DNA of 64,000 nucleotides from Gymnorhina tibicen (lineage: Eukaryota; Chordata; Aves; Passeriformes; Artamidae), in assembly GCA_013399875.1 (NCBI GenBank), contig VXAZ01006880.1, forward strand, positions 248,001-312,000, read 5' to 3'. Shown piece after piece: positions 17,873-41,243 of this stretch (positions are counted from its first letter, which is position 1; every line of letters starts with the position of its first letter). The notes beneath the pieces were generated by a model that was given only the letters and a program-made list of their open reading frames with translations, was not told the DNA's origin and ran no database searches. The position numbers and the translations under genes were made by a program.

Positions 17873-18464
17873 TGTGCTGGTTTTGGCTGGAGTAGAGTTA
17901 ATTTCCTTCACAGTGACTGGTATGGGGCTGTGTTTTGGATTTGTGCTGAACACAGGGCTGATAATACAGAGATGTTTTTGTTCTTGCTGAGCAGGGCTCA
18001 CACAGAGCCAAGGCCGTCTCTGCTTCTTGTACAGCCACAGTGGTGAGGGGCTGGGGGTGCATGGCAGGTTGGGAGGAGATGCAGCTGGGACAGGTGTCCC
18101 AAAGTGACCAAAGGGATGTTCCAGACCACACGACATCATAGGTCATCAGTGTATAAAGTGGGAGGATGAAGGAGAAAAGGGGAGTTTGGAGTGACGTTGT
18201 TTGTCTTCCCAAGCGCCCATCACGCGTGGTGGTGCCCTGCTCTCCTGGGGATGGCTGAGCACCTGCCCGCCCGTGGGAGGCACTGAATTAACTCCTTGGT
18301 TTGCTTTGCTTGTGTGCGTGGCTTTTGCTTCCACTATTAAACTGCCTTTATCTCAACCCAAGAGTTTTCTTTTACTCTTGGGATTCTCTCCCTGATCCTG
18401 CTGGTGGGAGAGTGAGTGAGTGGCTGTGTGGGGTTTGGTGTCTGCCCGGGGTTAAACCATGACA
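17873..18464 (+). mobile_element. Solo LTR of an avian endogenous retrovirus, antisense to SLC1A2
   Basis: The element runs from TGTGCTGGTTTTGGC to ACCATGACA. It has a TATA box (TATAAAG, 18152-18158) and a polyadenylation signal (ATTAAA, 18336-18341) in the plus orientation, about 180 bp apart, as in an LTR. I recognise it as a type abundant in bird genomes. ATTGT follows the right end (18465-18469) and also occurs at 17864-17868, four bases before the left end, so a 5-bp target duplication is likely with small edge uncertainty. No gag, pol or env is attached. It sits 236 bp past the exon 8 donor. Confidence 0.85.
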
Positions 18465-19023
<559 letters not shown>

Positions 19024-19448
19024 TTAAAGCCTTTTTTAGACAATTTTTAAATTAGGCCTACATTTATCTGGAAGTGGGACAGAGGCCAAGACATGAACAT
19101 GACTTGATGTAGGATGAGAGCTTGAGAGTTCCTGGATGAATTTTTCAGACTCATTGCTGAGGCCTTGCACCACAGCACTGCATATGATGCAACAGACCCA
19201 GAGTCTGCTGCAAGAGACTGTCAAACTGGCCCCCTCCTTGGGGGAAGTACCTGAGCATTCCCACCTGGCCTGAACGTATAGTAATCCATTGGATTCTATG
19301 TTTTTCGGGGGACCCTCACCACCAAGAAGACCTGATGGACAGCATCAACAGGATGCTGGTGGGATCCACAGAGTGTTGATATTTTCTTTAATCTGTCACT
19401 CTGTTTCTTTCCCCTCACCTCTTTTCTATTTCTCTCTCTTCCTTCCCT

Positions 19449-19468
19449 TCTCTCTCTCTCTCTCTCTC
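19449..19468. repeat. (TC)10 microsatellite in a pyrimidine-rich stretch
   Basis: About ten uninterrupted TC units lie within a T/C-rich region spanning 19381-19468. On the transcribed strand this is a GA tract. Confidence 0.9.
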
Positions 19469-19516
19469 ATATTTACTGTTAAATCCATACTGTTGACTTT
19501 GGCATATACCTTAATT

Positions 19517-19559
19517 TTGTTTACACCTTAATTATAATAATCTTGTTTACACCTTAATT
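19517..19559. repeat. 17-bp direct repeat, 26-bp period
   Basis: The string ttgtttacaccttaatt occurs at 19517 and again at 19543, separated by nine bases. It is a small local duplication in intron 7. Confidence 0.85.
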
Positions 19560-20022
19560 TGGGCACTGGCATTTCTAATAATTTTGAGAACCAGACCGTA
19601 ACATGGATACACAGACCTCTGAGTGTAGAGACAAATTTTAAATTTCTTTGATTGTGAATTCGCTCTAAATGGAGAAATTGGTATGGCGTTAAGGACTAAA
19701 AAAGCCAGGCAAAAAAATACAACCCATGTTGTTTCTAGACACTGGAGGACAGGAAGAAAGGATGTGAAATATAGTAGGAGGACAGGAAAAGATGCAAAAG
19801 ATGGCTGGAAGAGAACAGCTCTTTGCACAGACACACAATGCCTTGCTTTTGTGGGAATATTTCAGGTCATTACATTCAATTGCTCAAAATAAAAGATCTT
19901 CATCCAAAAATACTGCTGAAGTGGAAACTCAAACACTTCAATGAACAAAAGCCTTAGATAAATTGTCATTTATTAAAACTCTTGGCCAGACCAGATCTCC
20001 CATAATCCAACATTGTTTATCA

Positions 20023-20440
20023 CAGAGCCACAAAATTACTGAGGTTGGAATGCATCTCTGGAGGTCACCCATCCTGACCACCTTGCTCAAGGCATGGGCA
20101 GCTAGGGCAGGTTTCCCACATTTCCCAGGACAATGCCCAGACAGGTTTAGTGGATCTCCAGGGATGGAGAGTCCACAGCTCCTCTGGGTAACCTGTGCCA
20201 GCATTCATGCACTGTCGCAGTAAATCACAGCAAAAAGAGTTTTATTGTGTTGAGATGGTACTTCCTGTGCTTCAGTTTGTGCCCACTCCCTCTCCTCCAG
20301 TCACTGGGCACCACTGAAGGTGGGCATTGCTTCATCTTCTCGGCACTGTCCTGTCAGATACTTGTGCATATCAGTAAGGTCCCCCAGGGACTCTTGTTCT
20401 TCAGGGGAGAAGCTGTTCAGCAGAGTGGTTTGGGTTGACC
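20023..20440 (-). mobile_element. CR1 LINE 3'-end fragment
   Basis: The sequence follows the reverse complement of the CR1 3' region: GAGGTTGGAA, CTCTGGAGGTCA, TTGCTCAAG, then phrases for CTGTGCTTCAGTTTGTGCCC, CACTGGGCACCACTG and GGTCCCCC. It is non-coding 3' sequence plus the end of the ORF2 region, 5'-truncated as is usual for CR1. It lies in the sense orientation relative to SLC1A2. Edges are accurate to about 20 bp. Confidence 0.88.
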
Positions 20441-21235
20441 CAAAGAGGCAGCCGAATTACAGTTCCTTCAAAGCATTCTTCAAATCAAGAACACTCACTT
20501 TTCTGGTGGTCAGCTTTGAACTAGGCTTTTTTGTTTTCCCTTTTTTAATTAAAATGTAAGATTAAATTTTCTTCAGAAATAAAACATTTATTGAAGGAAA
20601 ACATTTCAAAATATAGTATTTAACTGAAAAACACTTTCAACACAAGATCTACTGACTGCCCCACTGCAAAACACCAATTTTTGATTTTATTGAATTTATT
20701 ACTGAGAGCTTATTTATTACTTACAGACTTTGCTGAGTCTGTTCTGTGCATTGGCAACAAGTCTAAAATGCTCAGCTTTACACTGAAGTCCCATTATTTT
20801 GCCGAAATGGATTAAAGTACAAACTGAGAGGTTTTTTTCCTTTCTTTTTGAATGAAACCTAGCAATGTTTGTTTGGTTTTTTTCTTGAATGCAATGGGAC
20901 TAGTCTTAACATGCTTTCAAAATAAATAGAATTATCACTTTTTCCTAGTTGAGGAAACAAGCACAGAATTAACACAATTTGCACGAGTGATTTGGCAAAT
21001 GGCAGAAAAGAAAACAAAAAGTAGGTCTCCCAAATCTCTGCAAGTGGCTATACAACCTCTCTAGAAAATCCTGAAGGAATGTGGTATTTTGATCTATTTA
21101 AACATGACTGTATTAAAAATAGTTTTCATTCAATGGTATAAAATGATTTTGCAGTAAAGGTCAGAACAGCAGATGTACTATGTCTAAACAGCAGCTAATA
21201 ACCTGCTAAAAATTAAAGCACACTGGTATTTCTCA

Positions 21236-27033
<5,798 letters not shown>

Positions 27034-27193
27034 CCAGGACATTCATGCCATCCTTAAATTCAAGTCCCTTCTTAATGATCATTTGGGCTTCAGGTGGTGC
27101 TGTCTCATTCACCATAGCAATAGCAGAATCAGTGACATTAGGTGGCTCTTCAACGGGCAGTGGCACCAGCACTTTCTTGGTGACAGTTTGGAT
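27034..27193 (-). CDS. SLC1A2: SLC1A2 exon 5: TM4 extracellular loop with N-glycosylation sites
   Basis: This exon encodes residues 188-240 plus the first base of Gly241. The start [10 protein letters not shown] and the end [13 protein letters not shown] are conserved. The middle, about residues 198-224, is strongly diverged and I count it three residues shorter than in human. It still carries two N-X-T sequons, N206 (NVT) and N216 (NET), matching the glycosylated extracellular TM4b-4c loop of EAATs. The acceptor is cttcag|ATC and the donor is G|gtaaga. This is the fastest-changing loop of the family, so the divergence is expected and the frame is open throughout. Confidence 0.96.
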
Positions 27194-32870
<5,677 letters not shown>

Positions 32871-33010
32871 CAAAGACAGTAAGAGTCAGGAGCAGATTCT
32901 TGTGGAGGGACTGGCAGAACTGCACACATATGTTCCTGGATCTGTGCTCCACTGGATTTAAATGACTTTCATGCATCCGGACTTCTACTTGCTTAGGCAT
33001 ATTGTTGGCA
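32871..33010 (-). CDS. SLC1A2: SLC1A2 exon 2: cytosolic N-terminus and start of TM1
   Basis: This exon encodes residues 7-52 plus part of Gly53, beginning [13 protein letters not shown] and ending NLLLTLTVF. The acceptor is ttctag before TGCCAAC and the donor is G|gtaagc. The cytosolic part before TM1 is the most diverged coding stretch ([14 protein letters not shown]). Cys38 is kept; in mammalian GLT-1 this cysteine is a reported palmitoylation site. A second cysteine, Cys34, lies four residues before it. An in-frame ATG (32998-33000, Met10 of MPKQ) could start a short form if an alternative first exon were used. The first base of the exon completes a codon begun in exon 1, so exon 1 must end in phase 1-2. 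No exon 1 was recognised upstream in the window. Confidence 0.95.
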
Positions 33011-33724
33011 CTAGAATAAAAAGTGAAAAATCAAGTAGAAGTTATAGCACAAGATGCCAAGAGGGAAAGTCTGGATTACTTCCATCATATATAACTGGGG
33101 AATCTGACGCATATTCCACCACCTCCCACATTTCATAAACACTGCATATTTACTGCTCCAAAGAGTCTCTGAAATGGCAATGGTGTGTCCTTCTGAAGGT
33201 GTAGCCTTCACAGTATTTTTTGTAGTTATTTCTCAAATGGTAGAGATATAATCAGAATTCATTCACTGGACATATCATCCCAAATGTTTTACAGACTAAG
33301 CTACTGGTGTGGAGATAGAAAACTCAGTTTCCCTAAAGACCATGGCTGTTTACTTAAGCAGGAGAGACAGCTGAAGAACGAAGTTTCTATTAGCAGGAAA
33401 ATGTAGATTTTAATATATTACTTAATTCCAATTGAGGATAATAGTTTAAAAATTAGGATTTATTTGCAAAATAAAGCATTCAAGAACATTTTGCTTAATC
33501 TTTTGAAAACATTTAATTTCAACATTAACATTTTATTGTAGTATAATCAGAATGCTGAGGTCAAGAGAATACTTTTAACTTGGCTGTAATGAGACTTGAA
33601 CAACTGCCACTGAAAATTGGTCAGAAAACTATGCATTTCCCAAGAAAACCTTTGGTTTCATTGAATTGGCAGTGGTTAGAGGAAAAAGTTTTTTTACTAA
33701 CTCTGGTTTATATTTGAGGAAGTG
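33011..33724 (-). other. SLC1A2: SLC1A2 intron 1, acceptor-proximal part
   Basis: About 0.7 kb lies between exon 2 and the sense-oriented LTR. No exon 1 or coding similarity was found. Confidence 0.75.
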
Positions 33725-34764
33725 TGAAGTGGGTTGATGCTGGCTGGATGCCAGGCACCCACCAAAGCTGCTCGCTCACTCCCCTCTGCAGCTGGACAGG
33801 GGAGAGAAAATTTAACAAAAGATGCACGGGAGAGACCATGCATCAAATACCATCATGGGCAAAACAGGCTCAGCTTGGGGATATGAACTGAATTTATTAC
33901 TAACAAAATCAGAGCAGGATAATGAGAAGTAAAAGTAAGTCCTTAAGAACACTTTCCTGCCACCCCTCCCTCCTACCCCAGTGGTGCAAGGAGAAAGGGA
34001 ATGGGGGTTGTGGTCAGTTCATCACCTGAAGCTTCTCCCACTGCTCAGAGAGAGGAGTCGTTCCCCTGCTGCACCATGGGGTCCCTCCCACGGGAGACAG
34101 TGTGGCTCCATCCCACGAGCTGCAGTCCTGCCAAAACTGCTGCAGCATTGAGTCCCTCCCACAGGCAGACAGTGCTCCTCAAACTGCTGCACTGCGGGTC
34201 ACTCTTCCATGGTGTGCAGTCCTTCAGGACAGGCTGCCTCAGCGTGGGTACAGGGCCCCTCTCTCCACAGCTCTCCCACGGGCTCACGGCCTCCTCTCAA
34301 GCATCCACCTGCTCTGGCGTGGGGCTCCTCCACGGGCTGCGGGTGGATCTTGCATCCCCGCAGATCCACATGGGCTGCAGGGGCACAGCTGCCTCACCAT
34401 GGTCATCGCCACTGGCTATAGAGGAATCTTGGCTCCGGTGGCTGGAGCACCTCCTCCCCCTCCTTCTGCACTGACCTTGGTGTCAGCAGAGCTGTTCTTC
34501 TCACATGTTCTCACCCACTCTTCTCTGGCAACAATTACATCTGAGCAATAAGGTTTTTCTCTTTTTTCTTAAATCTGTTATCACAGAGGCGTTACCACCA
34601 TTCCTGATTGTCCCAGCTTTGGCCAGCAGCACGACCATCTTCGGTGCTGCCAGGGATTGGCGCTGGACATGGTGGACATGGTGGAAACTTCCAGCAGCTT
34701 CTCACAGAAGCCACCCCTGTGGCTCCCCTGCTACCAAAAGCAGGCCATGCAAACCCAATACACA
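33725..34764 (-). mobile_element. Solo LTR of an avian endogenous retrovirus, sense to SLC1A2
   Basis: Read on the minus strand it starts TGTGTATTGGGTTTGCATGG and ends CAACCCACTTCA. A polyadenylation signal (AATAAA, plus positions 33893-33898) lies about 170 bp before the 3' end. The body is rich in repeated phrases of the form tcccacggg and gctgcag, which I recognise from a common avian LTR-type repeat. Flanks GAAGTG (33719-33724) and CAAGTG (34765-34770) look like a 6-bp target duplication with one mismatch, consistent with a class II (ERVK-like) element. No viral coding sequence is present, and open frames of 149-157 codons inside it are compositional. No clear TATA box was seen. Confidence 0.85.
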
Positions 34765-37700
34765 CAAGTGCAGGACTGCAAAAGTCATGCCTGAAACTTT
34801 CTCAACACCTGAGAAATTGGTAGCAATAGACTCCTTTTTTTACATGCAAAATATTAAAATGCATAGGGAAAAAAAATACTAAAAATACTGCTACGAATCA
34901 GACATTTCCCTTAAAAGTTATGGCTATTTAAATATGAGAAATAGGTAAAGAACAAAATTTTTATTATCAAGAAAACTATACTTTTTGAGATCTGGTTTTA
35001 TGCCAGATTAGGACAAGATTTTAGAAAATTTTCCTCTACAACAGAAGACTGAGGTTTACAGACCTCAAGCAGGTCTGAAAGGATAGATGAAGTTTCAGTG
35101 TTCTCAGTACTGAGCCATTTCCAATGAATCAAAACTTTTTTTTGTTGACAACAGCTTGTTGTCATTGTAAAGTTTCTCAACAGAGAATTATTAGACTTGT
35201 AATAAGAATCCAGTCATTTTGATGCAAATATTTCTACAATTTTCCCTTTCAAATTGAAATTGCATTTCTTTCCAATACACTTGACAGTTAAAAAACCAGC
35301 ACCATTTGAAAATGCATTAGAGAATATTCCTTCTTCTTTTTTTAAGGGGGAAACCCCTCCAAGTGTTGTAATTTTTATTCTGCAGTTTTAAAAATATTTC
35401 ACAGTGGTGGTCACAACAAAATGTGCTGCTGACAGTGAAATAACAAAGAATACCAGTGCACATTCTGACAGCTCAAATGTGAGGTTTGCCTACTTCTTGA
35501 AGACTTATCAATGCAAGTATCAGAGATACATAAGGATTAGCCAGGGGATAATGTGCATGACTTGAGGAATTACAAGAAAGATGAGACAGTGTCTGCAGTT
35601 TTCATGCACATGGGCCCCAAAGCCATGAAATCACTGGTGGAAGTGCGCCAAAAACCCAAGGAACTTGGGATCCAAACTTTGCAACTGGGGATTACAACTA
35701 GTTTCACTTGCATTCCAAACATGAATATATAACTTGTTTTGGCCTATTATTCACTACAGGTTAATTATATATTCCTCAGAAACTTTGAAATATGGACAAC
35801 TGAAACTCATTCAAAAGAAAACCTTGGAGTCTTGCTCACTAGTAAATAATTGGGTGGAACTGAAATGGATCAGTAAACAGAAGTACTTGATGATTTTACT
35901 TTGGGCTAATTTTAGTTTGGTTTCCTGGAACCTTTTCCACTTTTCAAAGTTTTACAGTCTCCATCTCTTCAAGACTGTAAGTGAACCTTCAGCATGGGCT
36001 GAAATTCTGATGAGTATGGGGTTTTTAAAGAAAAAGACACAGTAGGAAAATATGCTAACTGTGCACCCATGTTACAAGAAGTGATGAAAGATGAATATCA
36101 GAACATGAAAAATGGTACCATAAAGGAATTAGCACTGCTTTTCAGTAATGAGATATTTATCACTGGACCAGACAGGAAGTATTGTTCTGGGCTTTTGACT
36201 ATGTTGTGGGAGCAGAGAAGGAGAAAAAATAGTGAAATATAAACCTTCTATGAAGGATAAGAGAAGCTTCTTGTGTAGCACATGAAAAAATCCAAATTTT
36301 GCAACAGAAATTTTCTATCCAATTGCTAGAAGAGGAAAATCTTTTTACCACAGTCATGGAAATAAATTTTTGTCTTATGGACTGAGACATCTTCCTTGTG
36401 CCGGTTTTGTGCCTCTATCTGCATCTTGTGTATGATATTTAGCTCCAGAAGAATACAGAATTTTTGCACCTGAAGCTTGCAGTCACATAATGACATAACT
36501 GCAGGAAGTGCCAATTGAAGTCAATGGAAGATGCACAGACGTAAGGCAGGGCAGAATATGGAAATGGATCCCCCTGGATCCAGGGATCCAGAATATGGAA
36601 ATGGATCCCCCTGGATCCAGGGATCCCCCTGGATCTGTCCTACTCCTCTGCTATCTCCCACTGACAGTGCACACTCACATGCACAGCTTTCTTCACACCC
36701 TGAAGGTCACAGTGCCATGTTAAAGCATGCAGGGAAGGGACTTAAACATGAATAAGGCTTTCTTCTGCTTCAGATTTTCATGCTAATGGAAAAAAATGAA
36801 TGCATGACAGAATGGAGCTTGACTACACCCCAACTCATGGGCAGTGCTGTACTCGAGTACAAAGCCAGAAGTGTACCAACAACCAGAGGCCCTCCTACGC
36901 AACTGAACACCACTAATTTAATCTCAGTGTAAATGGTACCTGTGTACATAGGTAAGTATCACAAAACAGTGAAGAATGCATTTTAGCAGCTGTGATCTCT
37001 CAAACATGCAAATTATTACCTTAGTTAAATAAATCATTGTTCCATTGTGCTGAGCTTCTATGGCTATTCAAACAAAGAACCCATTCTGAATGCTTATCTG
37101 AAACCCATCCGACCAAAACATCTTTTAGTCTAACTCCACTGAGGCCAGAACATAAAGACATAAATTAATTCTGCTCATTATTTTCTTATGTCATTGTGAC
37201 AAGCAGCCAAAGAACTAAGCTCCAAAACAAATCCACAGAGAACTCATAATTACTGAGACCTTTAAAGATGATAATATTTACTGCTAACTACAGATGCTTA
37301 AAAACATTGACAGGATTTATGAAAAATGAGCCAAATATTGGAAAATAAGTAGTCAAGTAGTCACATGAAACAGCAGATCATACCAAACAGCACATACCAA
37401 GAGCTAGACATATGTGGTAGCTTTTGAATAATTTAGTAGGATGTTCTGCTTAGCTCTGTCACCTACCCTTCTCCCTTTTGAGGCAGGACTTTTCCCTAGA
37501 AAAGAGGGAAACTCCTCTGAGCCCAGGAGATTCGATTTTTATTCACCTTAGTAGAGTATAGAACTGTCCCAAAGTGAACACAGTCTGTATTTTCACTGAT
37601 TTCAAATATGCTTTACCCTGACAAGGGGATAGGTAAGTGCATTAATAGAACTTAGTATCAGAATTAAACTTCACTTTTACTCCCTCTTAAGCAAAGAAAC

Positions 37701-39999
37701 AATCTCTTGCCTGAATAACCAAGAAGTTAGCTAATGTATCATCTTCACAGTATGCACATGGTAAGGAAAAAAATCTGTCCATAAACATTTGAATTTACAT
37801 TATCTAAATAATTACAGATAGTTTTGCATGTCAGATATACAGGGCTATATGAAATAATCTATTTATCTGCACTTTTTAGGCTCTAGTCTGTTTCTCTTGC
37901 TGGTTGATATACATAATGTGTCAAAATTCAGGAAAAGAATTTATTAAAGCACCAAGATCCCTGGTATTTTTTGTTCTTATTTCCTCCAAGCATTTTCCTT
38001 AGGTTTTCTCTCAGCTCCCTCTGAGAGAGCTCTCTGTATCTCTTCAACTGCTTCTTTCTTTCTTGTATTCACACTGAAGCTTCTAGGACTGAAAAGCTGG
38101 GCAGAACTGTTTGCTTTTCCTTGGCTACCAAATGTAAGTCCTTTCCTCAAAAAACTTAAGGGTTAATGATTTACACAGTGCTTGAGTGACAATGCCCTTT
38201 TATTTTCAGTCAGTTACAGGGAAAGAACTCTCCATCTCCCAAATACTCCCCCAGATTGGCATAAACCTAGATTACAGACTAGAGGGGGAAAAAAAAATCT
38301 TTCATTTAAATGAAAAATGTAGACAAAGACCATAACAAGGCTAGCGAAAACAGATGCTGGGGACAAGGTAAATTAACAGAGACCGTGTTTATTCTGTTCA
38401 AGGTATTTCAGCTCTGTCAATGAATCAAGCAGGTATTCTCAGTATAAAAGTCTGCTTTGTTTTGTAGCAATTACTTCAATCGAGGTAGCAAGAGCTATTC
38501 TTGAGAAAACAACTTTGGACAGACAGGCTTAAAATCAGGGTCTAAGAACATCTTTTGAGCTACATGTTTGTTGTCAAACCAAGCACTGGTCTCTTCTGAA
38601 GCAATGAGTAAACAGCAGCTATAAAAGTCCAATTGTTCCTAGAAGGACTGTTCTTCTTAAGGAAAGAAGAAACAAAGAGAAGGGATAGAAAGTTGAATCA
38701 GCTCTTTTGACCTTAGAATAAAAAGTGAACAGACTGCAATCTCATCTTGCCAATTCCCTAGTACTCAGACAAGTGGTTCAAACGTAGTTGGAGCTGAAAA
38801 GCCATGGCAAAAACGGTATGATGAAGTCGTGACTCCTCGCTGACAGAGCTCCTCCTAGCAATCAGTGGGACTGCATGGGAGTAAATGAGAGCTTAATACG
38901 CCCTGAAGAATATTTGCTAGCAGCAAATCTTGGATCAGGGTTGTATCTCTTCCCCTTTTCCTGAAGAGACAGTATAACATTGATTATTAAGGATTACATG
39001 CTGTGTTCACGACAGGGAGAGGGAGCAAGGATCTGCTCCACCCCACATGATCAGCTTACTCCCATATCATATGTAGGAAAGGGTGTGCTCTGGTTGCTAG
39101 ATGAAAGATGAGTCACTAGGAACATTTATGGAACATCACCAGGACAAAAGGGATTTCAGTAGCTGGATGTAAGGAGTCCAAACTGTTTGCCACAACTCTT
39201 GTGAAATTATGGCTCAAGCATGAGCTCACCAAGAAACTTCTAGTTCAGATAGTGTTGTCTGCTGCTTAAATTAATATCACGACAACAGCTGCTGAGCTTC
39301 TTTAGGGAGAAGTCTGGGACTGTATCATTCCACTGTGCCATGGCATGTGCTACAGTTTGGGGGTTTAATTTCTTAGATTAGATTTCTTTTTCAAACCACA
39401 CTGGAGCTGGTAAAGCTCATCCTATACAGCCACAATATGACAGGCCATGCAGGAGAAATAGCTAAAATATTTTAATTGTTCAAAACATCCACTAGCTTTG
39501 GCATCACTCCTGCTATGTAATGTTCAATTGTTAAATGTTGCATTATACATCAGTAAAATAATCTGGTCGGGTCTCAGCTTCTGCATAAAAATAAAAAAAG
39601 TGCAAAACCAAACACACAAAACTCCTACAAACAAGAGTAACATAAGCTTCAGTCTGCAAGAGAAACAAAAGCCTCAGTCTGCGTTAACAAGGGTTTTAAG
39701 CTGCTTGCTGCCACTAAGCCCTTCTATTGAATTCTAACTGCACTATGTAGGTTTTTTTCTTATTTGTAAGAAAGTAATGAATTCTGAGTGGAGATTTACT
39801 ATGGAGCCTGATTTGGCCTAGGGACTGGTATTACAAGCAACCCCCTGAAGCATGACTGGCCTTTTTGCAGCAGGAAAAAGAACTTTTCTCTCTGGAAAAA
39901 CTTACAGCCATGTTGTTTCCTCTGAGTTATCCTTTACTGTACATTCTGTGAGTTTAACATAAACAGGCAAGTGAGTTTAATCACAAGCATATCAGAACA
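34765..39999 (-). other. SLC1A2: SLC1A2 intron 1 segment, no gene seen
   Basis: AT-rich non-coding DNA. It contains a 37-bp tandem repeat at 36552-36640. No LTR, CR1 or exon was recognised otherwise. Confidence 0.72.
36552..36640. repeat. 37-bp tandem repeat, 2 copies plus a partial, rich in GGATCC
   Basis: A unit starting cagaatatggaaatggatcc is repeated at 36552 and 36589, followed by a partial third copy that recombines the ctggatccaggg and ggatccccctgg parts. GGATCC occurs many times. This looks like a young minisatellite seed. Confidence 0.9.
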
Positions 40000-40002
40000 A
40001 CC

Positions 40003-41243
40003 AGGGGATCAGGCCCAGCTAGCATGGGCTTATGAAAGGCAGGTCCTGCTTGATCAACCTGATACCCTTCTGTGACAAGGTGACCCACTTAGTGGATGAA
40101 GGAAAGGCTGTGGATGTTGACTACATGCACTTTAGTAAAATCTTTGACACCATTTCCCACAGCATCCTTGTGGAGAAGCTGGCTGCTCATGGCTTAAATG
40201 TGTGCACTGTTCACTGGGTTAAAAACTGGATGTATGCCGGGCCCAGAGATGGTGGTGACTGGAGTTAAATCCAGCTCAGGGCCAGTCACAGGTGGTGTTC
40301 CCCAGGGCTCAGTGTTGGGGCCAGCCCTATTTAAAATCTTTACCAATGATCTGGATGAGTATTCTCTCAGTCAGCCCACAGATGACACCAGGCTGGGTGG
40401 GAGTGTTGATCTGCTGGAGGGCAGGAAGGCTCTGCAGAGGAATCTGGACAGGCCGGGTCGATGGACCAAGACAATTGTATGAGGTTGAACAAAACAAAGT
40501 GCTGGGTCCTGCCCTTGGATCACAACCTCAGACAGCACTACAGGCTGGGGGGAAAGCATCTGAAAAGATGCCCAGCTGAAAAGGACCTGGGAGTGCTGGT
40601 GAACAGCAGCTGAACATGAGCCAGCAGTGCCCAGGGGGCCAAGAAGGCCAAGGGCATCCTGGCCCGGATCAGCAATACTGTGGCCCAAGGACCAGGGCAG
40701 TGATTGTCCCCCTGTACTTGGCACTGATGAGGCCATGCCTCAAACCCCGTGTTCAGTTTCAGGCCTCTCACTACAAGAAAGACATTGAGGTGCTGGAATA
40801 TGTCCAGGGAAGGGCAGTTGGGCTGGTGAAGGGTCTGGAGCACAAGTCCTGTGAGGAGCGGCTGAGAGAGCTGGGATTGCTTAGCCTGGAGAAAAGCAGG
40901 TTGAGGGGTGACCTTACCACTCCCCAGAACTGCCTGTAAGGAGGCTGTAGCCAGGTGGGGGTTGTTCTCTTCTCCCAAGCAACTATGGATAAAACAAGAG
41001 AAATGGTCTCATCTTGCACCAAGGGAGGTTTAGATTAGATATTTGGAAAAATTTCTTCACCAAAAAAAAAAGCATTGGAACAGGCTGCCCAGGGAAGTGG
41101 TTGAGTTACCACCCCTGGCATTAATTAGTGTAGATATGGTACTTAGGGACAAGGTTTGGTGGAGGATTTGGCAGTGCAGGTTTAACAGTTGGACTCAATG
41201 ATCTTAAAGGCCTTTTCCAACCTAAATAGTTCTTTGATGCTAC
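40003..41243 (+). mobile_element. CR1 LINE, 5'-truncated, with decayed reverse-transcriptase sequence
   Basis: The translated fragments match the CR1 ORF2 reverse transcriptase C-terminal half: [19 protein letters not shown], then [14 protein letters not shown], a degraded catalytic box (TDD in place of ADD), [14 protein letters not shown], and YKKDIEVLE with a [15 protein letters not shown] end. The parts lie in different frames (40032-40268, 40198-40482, 40616-40939), so at least two frameshifts are present. The 3' part has CAGGCTGCCCAGGGAAGTGG and ends in a short ctttgatgctac tail rather than poly(A), as is typical of CR1. It is antisense to SLC1A2 and not able to make a working enzyme. 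Confidence 0.93.

Noticed and set aside
34001..34551. Overlapping 149- and 157-codon plus-strand frames
   Set aside because: They are inside the 33.7-34.8 kb LTR and antisense to it; they arise from its GC-rich repeated phrases.
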